From: Diplonema japonicum
Taxonomy: Eukaryota; Euglenozoa; Diplonemea; Diplonemida; Diplonemidae
Length of the DNA: 64,000 bases
Direction of reading: 5' to 3'
Assembly (NCBI GenBank): GCA_964019335.1
Contig: OZ025672.1
Location: 372,001 to 436,000, forward strand
The notes below the pieces were generated by a model that had not been told where the DNA came from, ran no database searches, and saw only the letters and a list, made by a program, of their open reading frames with translations. The first letter of the stretch is position 1. Each line of letters starts with the position of its first letter. Below, in pieces: positions 57,923-64,000 of this stretch. The position numbers were made by a program, and so were the translations under genes.

Positions 57923-58537
57923 CTACTTACGAAGCTTCTTCTGGAACTTCCCAAGAGCATAGGCCACATCGGAAACAAGGTTGTTCACAAGCATTTCAGG
58001 GATGTTCCCCTTGGGGTCCATCCCACCGATGGACCAGATGGCGATCTTGTCCCCGTCCAGCTTCTGCAGGATGAGGCCGTCGATGAAGACCTCTGCGAAC
58101 ACGTTGTCCTTGTTCACTGGCTTCTTCCCGGGGATGGATCTTGTGGCGTACACGAAGGTCTTGTCGTCCACGAAGCCAGCCGAGGCGTGGGTGATGGCCT
58201 CCCTGTCCGACAGGGGCCACGGGAGGTCGTTCACCCTGTACTGGATCACTCCTTCCCCTTCGTCTTCAAGTGCCTTCACGGACTTCACTGGGTACATCAG
58301 TTTGTTGATCTTCAGCTCGCTCGGCATCGTCTTCACCATCTCCACCGCCTTGTCCCAGTCACCCTTCATCGTCCCTGTCACCCTGTACACACCCCACACA
58401 GATCCAGGCCAGTCGCGGCGTTCGATTACAACCTTCGGCTCCACCAGCTCGCTCACCTTCACTGACGAGTGTTTCTTGTAAGTCCCGTCTGTCGTCTCCT
58501 TCAGGAGGGCTGACCTGATCTCTGCGTGGTGCGACAT
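57923..58537 (-). CDS. Small START-domain protein (cluster copy 5)
   Basis: 204 residues from MSHHAEIRSALLKE. Middle part (MVKTMPSELKINKLMYPVKS) differs from copies 1 and 4 and is nearest to copy 6. Tail ends FQKKLRK. Start chosen by match with paralogues; nine further codons are open upstream. Confidence 0.85.
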   Translation of the reverse strand: MSHHAEIRSALLKETTDGTYKKHSSVKVSELVEPKVVIERRDWPGSVWGVYRVTGTMKGDWDKAVEMVKTMPSELKINKLMYPVKSVKALEDEGEGVIQYRVNDLPWPLSDREAITHASAGFVDDKTFVYATRSIPGKKPVNKDNVFAEVFIDGLILQKLDGDKIAIWSIGGMDPKGNIPEMLVNNLVSDVAYALGKFQKKLRK

Positions 58538-59050
58538 TTCTTTTAGAAGTTGGGGGAGTGGCAAAGATTAACCTTTGAATGAAACGTAGGTGTCATCGTC
58601 ATGAGATATAGAAGAATAAAGGGAGTAAGCGTATTGCCTGAGTCCAGACCAGGAACCGCCGTGACTAAATCGAAAAAAAAGCAAACCGAAGCTATCATGT
58701 GAAGGTGAGTGCTAAAAACTCTCAGCCGTCTACCTTGCACAGCTTCAATGTGGGTAAGACCATCACAATGATGGAGGAAAGGAAAGATAAGACAGGGAAA
58801 CAAGTCTCCACCGTGCTGCAAGAATGGAAAGGAAAGAATGAGTCTTTGTGAGGGCGCCATCCAGAAAAAAAGAGGGTCGTCTCCTACATGTCGAGATGAA
58901 GGGATTACTCTTTTTCGTTTCTGTTAAGGCAGTGGGATAGAAATCAAGATGCGAGAGATGCGGAGGAAAAAAGAGGAAGACAGGCTGCAGTTGTGTCAAA
59001 AACAACGCAAAGGAAGCAAGTAGGCGATGTGAAGCATTCGTTGGCTGTGA
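58538..59050. other. Intergenic
   Basis: Moderately A-rich, no repeat or domain seen on either strand. It holds acceptor-like pyrimidine stretches on the minus strand only. Confidence 0.5.
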
Positions 59051-59668
59051 TTATTTCTTGAGAAGGTGCTTCTGGAACTTCCCGAGTGCAAGGGCGTGGT
59101 CAGAGATGAAGCCGCTCATGATCATCTCGGGGATGTTCCCCTTAGGGTCGATGCCTTTAACTGAGCAGAGTGAGATCTTGTCGCCGTCAAGCTTCTTGAG
59201 AACCAAGCCCAAGATGAAGATCTCACAAAGGACATTGTCCTTGTTCACTTGCTTGGCACCAGGTACGGAGCGGACGGCGTAGACGAAGGTCTTGTCGTCT
59301 ACGAGTTCGGTGGACACGTGTCCCAAGCCCTCCCTGTCCGACAGGGGCCACGGGATGGATTCCACCCTGTAGTTGATGATACCGTCCTCCTCTTTCTCCA
59401 CCGTCTTCATGGACTTCACAGGAGACATCAGCTTGCTAATCTTTATATCGTCAACCATGGCCTTCACCATCCCCACCGCCTTGTCCCAGTCACCTTTCAT
59501 CACCCCTGTTGCCCTGTACACACCCCACACAGATCCAGGCCAGTCGCGGCGTTCAATTACAACCTTCGGCTCCACCAGCTCGCTCACCTTCACTGACGAG
59601 TGTTTCTTGTAAGTCCCGTCTGTCGTCTCCTTCAGGAGGGCTGACCTGATCTCTGCGTGGTGCGACAT
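59051..59668 (-). CDS. Small START-domain protein (cluster copy 6)
   Basis: 205 residues. N-terminal 60 residues almost equal copy 5, while the C-terminal part is the most changed of the cluster (KISLCSVKGIDPKGNIPEMI in place of the usual IAIWSIGGMDPKGNIP, and ends KHLLKK). This suggests a different ligand or partner at that face. Confidence 0.85.
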   Translation of the reverse strand: MSHHAEIRSALLKETTDGTYKKHSSVKVSELVEPKVVIERRDWPGSVWGVYRATGVMKGDWDKAVGMVKAMVDDIKISKLMSPVKSMKTVEKEEDGIINYRVESIPWPLSDREGLGHVSTELVDDKTFVYAVRSVPGAKQVNKDNVLCEIFILGLVLKKLDGDKISLCSVKGIDPKGNIPEMIMSGFISDHALALGKFQKHLLKK

Positions 59669-59970
59669 TTTTAAAGAGAAGGTTGGTGGGGTACGATTGA
59701 CCTGTCAAAAGGTTAGACAAGAAAGGGGCGTAAGATAAAAAGAATAAAATGAACATTAGGTGTAACTGAAGAAGCAAAAAGAAAAACGGCGATGTTTAAA
59801 GGCAAATCCCACTTGAGGACCACCCTTGGAAAAGAGAAACGGGAAAAAGATAAAATGTTGCGCATAAGCGCAAAAGGAACGAAGAGCTAGATTGGAATGC
59901 ATGAAGCAAACTACAGGCAACAGCCGTAATGACAGGATCTAATATCTCTGTTTTCTATTGTTTGCCTCTT
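59669..59970. other. Intergenic
   Basis: A-rich, with the string AATCCCACTTGAGGACC (about 59806) also found at 44640. No gene. Confidence 0.5.
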
Positions 59971-60579
59971 TTATGCGATGAGCCGTCTCTGGAACTTTCC
60001 AAGGACAAGGGCGCTGTCGGAGATGAAAGCATTTACGAGCATCTCAGGGATGTTCCCGAGATCCATCCCACCGATGGACCAGATGGCGATCTTGTCCTCG
60101 TCCAGCTTCTGCAGGATGAGGCCGTCGATGAAGACCTCTGTGAACACGTTGTCCTTGTTCACCTGCTTCGCCCCAGGGACTGAATGCATTGCGTAGACGA
60201 AGGTCCTGTCGTCCGTGAAGGCAAGTGACCTGTGCACAATAGACTCCCTGTTTGACATGGGCCAAGGGGTTTTGTGAACCGTATAGACTACATCGCCATC
60301 GCTCTCCTCCTCCAGGACCTTCATCGTCACATCACCCATCATCTTCGTCATCTCAGAATCAGCTACAATCGACTTCACCATTTCAACTGCTTTACCCCAG
60401 TCACCCTTCATCGTCCCCGTCACCCTGTACACCCCCCACTCGGATCCAGGCCAGTCGCGGCGTTCCATTACTACCATCGGCTCCACCAGCTCGCTCACCT
60501 TCACTGACGAGAGTTTCTTGTAAGTCCCGTCTGTCGTCTCCTTCAGGAGGGCTGACCTGACTGCTTCATACTGCGACAT
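59971..60579 (-). CDS. Small START-domain protein (cluster copy 7)
   Basis: 202 residues starting MSQYEAVRSALLKE. Compared with the others it lacks two residues (GGMDLGNIPEML for GGMDPKGNIPEKI) and ends GKFQRRLIA. START blocks (RRDWPGSEWGVYRVTGTMKG, TPWPMSNRESIVHRS, FVYAMHSVPGAKQ) are intact. Outermost and most divergent member, possibly the oldest. Confidence 0.85.
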   Translation of the reverse strand: MSQYEAVRSALLKETTDGTYKKLSSVKVSELVEPMVVMERRDWPGSEWGVYRVTGTMKGDWGKAVEMVKSIVADSEMTKMMGDVTMKVLEEESDGDVVYTVHKTPWPMSNRESIVHRSLAFTDDRTFVYAMHSVPGAKQVNKDNVFTEVFIDGLILQKLDEDKIAIWSIGGMDLGNIPEMLVNAFISDSALVLGKFQRRLIA

Positions 60580-60786
60580 TGCAAGAACACCTGTAGAGTG
60601 GCATCAACCGTTGAAGGGCGAAGGAGCGAGGGGTGTGCACTGAATAGAAATCAACATACAAGACAGTACAGGTTTATAAGGGGCGGGTTATAAAAGAGGA
60701 AACGGTGTGTGCGGTTTTGAAATATATAAAAACCGCACATGTTGCCAACATCCCCGCTGTTGGCGAAGACTGGTGCTTCGCATCGT

Positions 60787-61686
60787 TTAAGACTTTTTGT
60801 CGGTTGTGGTGTAGTAGAGCTCGTCGAGGGCAGCGTGTTCTTTGATGGTCGCGATTTCAGCTTGGAGACGGGCGATTTCGGATTCTTTGCGTTGGGTTTC
60901 GAGTTTTTTCTCGAGGGCGGTGCGTTGCTGCCACTGGGCTCGACGGGTACGGACTTGGTCGATGGCACGCTCTCGCTGCCGGCGCAGGGCAAGGAGCTCC
61001 TCGTTCGCAGCAAGCTTGGCAGTTGCATCGTTCCAGACTGGGCGGGCACGGAAGAAGAGAGCGTCGAGAAAGTTAGGGTGATCCTGTGCAAACCGGGTCC
61101 ATTCTTCAAAATCGAGATGTCCGTCACGAACCCGATCCGCCTTTCTGAACAAAGAGGGCATCGTGCCTTCGCTCACCTTGATCCCAAGCAGCTTCATTGC
61201 CATTTTCAAGTCAGACAACAGTACGTATCCCTTGCTCCCAATGTCCAAATCCCCAAACACGCTCCTCAACTTGCTCGCCCTACTAGGTGGGTTGTCCGAA
61301 TCTCTGTCCACCCTCATCCCCCGCTTCCTCCTCGCCTCACCGTACGCAGCGCACCATGTCACCACCGCCTTTGCTTTTGGGATCTTCCCTTGCATGTCGC
61401 TATGCCATGTGTTCTCAGGTTGAAACGCGTACAGCTGGCAGTCCTGTGTCAACTGAGCGGTGCTATACAAATCAACCCATTTTGACAGAATACAGTCGTA
61501 TATCTTAATAACATGCACCTTGAATGGCACGTCGAGGTACCCCTCAGGCCGCGTCGACCGCACTGCCACATCGAAATGACACTCGATGTGATTCACAAGC
61601 TCCAGATAGCTCGGTGTGCTGTTCAGGCGGAGCTTCACATTGTGCTTCTTGCCATACAAATCGGAAGCTACGTTGCAGGTGTACAT
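60787..61686 (-). CDS. BILBO1-like protein, second paralogue
   Basis: 299 residues with the same order as 49862-50767: N-terminal BILBO1-like domain (YTCNVASDLYGKKHNVKLRL; KIYDCILSKWVDLYSTAQL; LYAFQPENTWHSDMQGKIP), two EF-hand-like units and a C-terminal coiled coil (about 225-290, Arg/Glu/Gln-rich). Both EF loops look unable to bind calcium (DIGSKGYVLLSD; DRVRDGHLDFEE lacks the usual acidic positions 3 and 5). It may be a structural partner of the first paralogue, since BILBO1 family members assemble through their coiled coils; that pairing is inference. The start is the first Met and gives full alignment with the paralogue. Confidence 0.8.
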   Translation of the reverse strand: MYTCNVASDLYGKKHNVKLRLNSTPSYLELVNHIECHFDVAVRSTRPEGYLDVPFKVHVIKIYDCILSKWVDLYSTAQLTQDCQLYAFQPENTWHSDMQGKIPKAKAVVTWCAAYGEARRKRGMRVDRDSDNPPSRASKLRSVFGDLDIGSKGYVLLSDLKMAMKLLGIKVSEGTMPSLFRKADRVRDGHLDFEEWTRFAQDHPNFLDALFFRARPVWNDATAKLAANEELLALRRQRERAIDQVRTRRAQWQQRTALEKKLETQRKESEIARLQAEIATIKEHAALDELYYTTTDKKS

Positions 61687-61731
61687 CCTGATGTGAAAGG
61701 TAGGAAATCAACAATTAAGAAGAAGAACACG

Positions 61732-61789
<58 letters not shown>

Positions 61790-61820
61790 TTATTTCATGC
61801 CTTCGGAAGAAGGATTATGA

Positions 61821-63752
61821 CTATTGTTTCACCTTGAGGTTGGGCCGTGAGCCCTCCGGGATATACACATCAATGGGGGCCTCTTCGATGGCGGCGGCGA
61901 AGCTACTTGAGCTTTCCTGCACGGCTTTGAGGTATGCTTCGTGTGAGCGGGTTTTAGGTGGTTGTGGCTGCAAGGGTGATGAAGGATGCGAGAGGGGTGG
62001 CAAGATGGTTTGGTCATCGACCTGTGCGTTGCCGTCGGACCAGCTCATTATGTCGTCGTTGTTGTTGTTGTTGTTGTTGTTGTTATGTGAATGCTGTGTG
62101 GGGACGGGTGGCCTTGCCTGCCTGCCTTGCGTTGTTGTGTCCCTTCCGTCGATGCCTCTCTGTGAGTCGTAGGTGTATGGGACTGCATTGCCACCCGCAC
62201 CGCCTCGCATGTTCCTTCCAGGCGGCATTCCTAGCCTCTTCCCTGAAGAGCTGGCCCACTGGTAGTCTGCCTGTGGGTTCAGTGCTGAATCGATCTTTGC
62301 CTTCTCCTCCATCGATGCTTGTTTTCTTACTTGCATATTTACACCCCCATCAGAACCTCCCATCACTGACAGTTCGTGTCTATCCGGTGGTTTGATGTAC
62401 TTCATATTCTGCGAATCATCTAGCCCCGTCGACTTCCCCTTGAGGGTTGCCTCCACAAGATGGACCACCTCGCTGCTCTGTCCTTCTTGGAACTGCTCGA
62501 ACTTCGCTCTTAAAAATTCGAACAGTGAGTTCACAAATGACCTGTCCGCTTTCTGCTCCAAAAGCTTCAGGTCGCACTTGCTCTTCATCGCTTCACAGAA
62601 GTTATCCGATGAGACCTTCGTGGAGTCCAGCACCATGATTTTTGTTTTCAAAAAGTCGACAGTTTCATAGAGACCTTTGTCCATGTTCTCATGAATCATT
62701 TCGAGGACTTTCTGTATGCTGGCCTTTCCTTTCAGTTCCCTTTGGAGCTCTAGGACTTGAACTGAAAAGTCGTCTTGGTCTTCCTCCTTCATTTGTTTGA
62801 TACGGGTGCGGATGTCAGATTGTATTTTTGAACGAAGCTCTAGGAAGGGAAGCGAGTTGTGCATTATGTTTATTCGTCTGTCGAGTTCAGGTATCTGGTA
62901 TTCGTTTTCCTCATCGTTGCGTGTTTCGTAGATCTGGGTAATCTCCTCGGTGTCCAGACACAGCACGTGGTAGAGGGCAGCCGATTTAGTTTCGGCATCT
63001 ACGAAGCGTGTGGTGCTGGCACTGTTCGATTCGTTAAGCTGGTATTTAATCTCGGTGTCGTTGGTGTCGATTATTTCCATCAGCTCCTTCTTGTCGAACT
63101 CTTGCAAGCGACGCATCGAGTTGAGGTTCTCGTCCAGCACGAGTTGCGCGTCTTGCAAATTCTTCGCAGTGAGCGACATGGAGTCCTGCACACGCAGCTG
63201 AGACGCGCGGTCCAGCGCTTCAAGCTGCTCTTTGAAGTTCGCTTCAATAAGAAGCTGTGACTCTAATATGTTCCGTTGCTGTTCCTCGGCTGTATCATCT
63301 CTGATGGGTTCCCACCATGAATCGAGAAGGCGTTCAACGTGAGTTTCAATGAACTGCCGGACTTGTGTTCCATCTGCGTTCTCAACGTCTGCGAGTCTTT
63401 GATTCGTCTGCGCCAACATCTGGTGCATGTCGCCCACTGAGTTGTTGAACTCCTTTGTCCCGACATACGCCTCTGGTAGTGCTTCGTACTTCTGGTGCAG
63501 ATTGGTGACCTTTGTTTCCAAGTCCATTCTGTGCCGATCTGCCTTCTGCAGGATATCCTTCAGCCTGATCCTGAAGTCGTCTTGCAGCTTCCTCAACTGA
63601 AAGAAGTCCTCTGTCAGCCCGCCTAGCATCTTTGTATTCATCGCAATATCATCATGCATGCTCTGCAGCAACCCTTGCAACCCGCTGATGTTCAAATCAA
63701 AGCTGAGCTTCACCACACCATCAGTCTTGAAGTCTTCGTCTTTTTTAGCCAT
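61821..63752 (-). CDS. Coiled-coil protein, likely cytoskeletal
   Basis: 643 residues, no named family. Residues 20-440 are almost wholly helical with heptads (FFQLRKLQDDFRIRLKDIL, LRSKIQSDIRTRIKQMKEED, SFVNSLFEFLRAKFEQFQEG). The last 190 residues are disordered, with a run of nine Asn near 560-568, Pro-rich parts and a natural end (YIPEGSRPNLKVKQ). The poly-A run of about 55 bases at 61735-61787 separates it from the BILBO1-like gene downstream. A flagellar or microtubule-associated role fits the neighbours but is not shown by the sequence. Confidence 0.75.
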   Translation of the reverse strand: MAKKDEDFKTDGVVKLSFDLNISGLQGLLQSMHDDIAMNTKMLGGLTEDFFQLRKLQDDFRIRLKDILQKADRHRMDLETKVTNLHQKYEALPEAYVGTKEFNNSVGDMHQMLAQTNQRLADVENADGTQVRQFIETHVERLLDSWWEPIRDDTAEEQQRNILESQLLIEANFKEQLEALDRASQLRVQDSMSLTAKNLQDAQLVLDENLNSMRRLQEFDKKELMEIIDTNDTEIKYQLNESNSASTTRFVDAETKSAALYHVLCLDTEEITQIYETRNDEENEYQIPELDRRINIMHNSLPFLELRSKIQSDIRTRIKQMKEEDQDDFSVQVLELQRELKGKASIQKVLEMIHENMDKGLYETVDFLKTKIMVLDSTKVSSDNFCEAMKSKCDLKLLEQKADRSFVNSLFEFLRAKFEQFQEGQSSEVVHLVEATLKGKSTGLDDSQNMKYIKPPDRHELSVMGGSDGGVNMQVRKQASMEEKAKIDSALNPQADYQWASSSGKRLGMPPGRNMRGGAGGNAVPYTYDSQRGIDGRDTTTQGRQARPPVPTQHSHNNNNNNNNNDDIMSWSDGNAQVDDQTILPPLSHPSSPLQPQPPKTRSHEAYLKAVQESSSSFAAAIEEAPIDVYIPEGSRPNLKVKQ

Positions 63753-63852
63753 CTTGGAACCTTGCCTGAACCTGGAAAATGTGATCCGTTGTAATAGGTT
63801 TCGGTTAAGAGGTAATTTTTGTTTTCTTTTCTTTTTTCTTTTTTTTTGTCAT

Positions 63853-64000
63853 TCAGCTTTCGAGCTCCGTAATGAGGTTAGAGAGCCTCTCCTGCAGAGA
63901 GGCCAAGGTGCGCCGCTTGCTGAGCACCGCAGGACTGGGCTGTTTAAGGTTGTCAAGTTTTTCTTTGTATTTAGGAACGTTTGCCTGGGACTGAGTGAGC
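63853..64000 (-). CDS. C-terminal end of a gene running off the window (partial)
   Basis: An open frame enters from the right edge and stops at TGA (63853-63855), encoding about 48 residues ending LASLQERLSNLITELES, a helical, coiled-coil-like C-terminus. The gap to the next ATG (63752) is 100 bases and contains T/A-rich sequence, as between other genes here. Too short to classify. Confidence 0.6.
   Translation of the reverse strand, partial: LTQSQANVPKYKEKLDNLKQPSPAVLSKRRTLASLQERLSNLITELES

Noticed and set aside
1-64000. tRNA or rRNA genes
   Set aside because: I looked for tRNA-type T-loop and cloverleaf patterns and conserved rRNA strings by eye and saw none; a covariance search would be decisive.

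Overview
The window looks like nuclear DNA of a free-living euglenozoan, most likely a diplonemid. I infer this from gene layout and gene content; no rRNA or spliced-leader gene is present to prove it. Every well-supported gene from 453 to 64000 lies on the minus strand, often with only 50-100 bases between neighbours. Many starts sit a few bases after a pyrimidine stretch ending in AG, which suits polycistronic transcription with spliced-leader trans-splicing. Two genes encode proteins like BILBO1, the flagellar pocket collar protein known from kinetoplastids, and another carries short helical repeats of a cytoskeletal kind. At least six genes have conventional cis-introns, mostly 31-54 bases with donors of the GTATG/GTGTG type, which argues against a trypanosomatid. 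Secreted plant-wall enzymes argue for a free-living feeder.

Layout, left to right. 1-115: possible 3' end of a plus-strand gene converging on the minus-strand cluster. 453-12291: secreted catalase, a kinesin-like protein with a wrecked nucleotide site, two unknown proteins, an ankyrin protein, a Yju2/CCDC130-type splicing factor, a lipid-anchored START protein and a secreted sedolisin protease. 12292-13848: homopolymer-rich spacer. 13849-24831: two Ser/Thr-rich proteins sharing one repeat, an IST1 ESCRT protein whose MIM motif is completed by splicing, a helical protein with a duplicated tail, a polyQ protein and an EF-hand/WD40 axonemal protein. 26114-36245: two tandem, nearly identical, membrane-anchored multi-module cellulases (GH45-GH5-GH5 and GH5-GH5, each with CBM1-like modules and a C-terminal membrane helix).

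36385-42914 is the most unusual stretch: twenty tiny genes, ten copies each of a 46-residue and a 49-residue related protein, at about 265-base spacing, differing almost only at synonymous sites. The three wide gaps in this array hold copies of a 95-base element that looks like a structured RNA gene.

43017-53695: an inactive-looking Siw14-type phosphatase, a GT61 glycosyltransferase, two small unknown proteins, an ankyrin/helical-repeat protein, the first BILBO1-like protein, a 601-base MITE-like element and a secreted purple acid phosphatase. 53993-60579: six tandem START-domain genes plus a broken copy. 60787-64000: the second BILBO1-like protein, a coiled-coil protein and the 3' end of another gene.

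The genes do not form one pathway. The themes are extracellular degradation (cellulases, protease, phosphatase, catalase), flagellum and cytoskeleton (BILBO1-like, WD40, kinesin-like, coiled coil), and lineage-specific tandem expansions (cellulase, tiny-protein array, START cluster).
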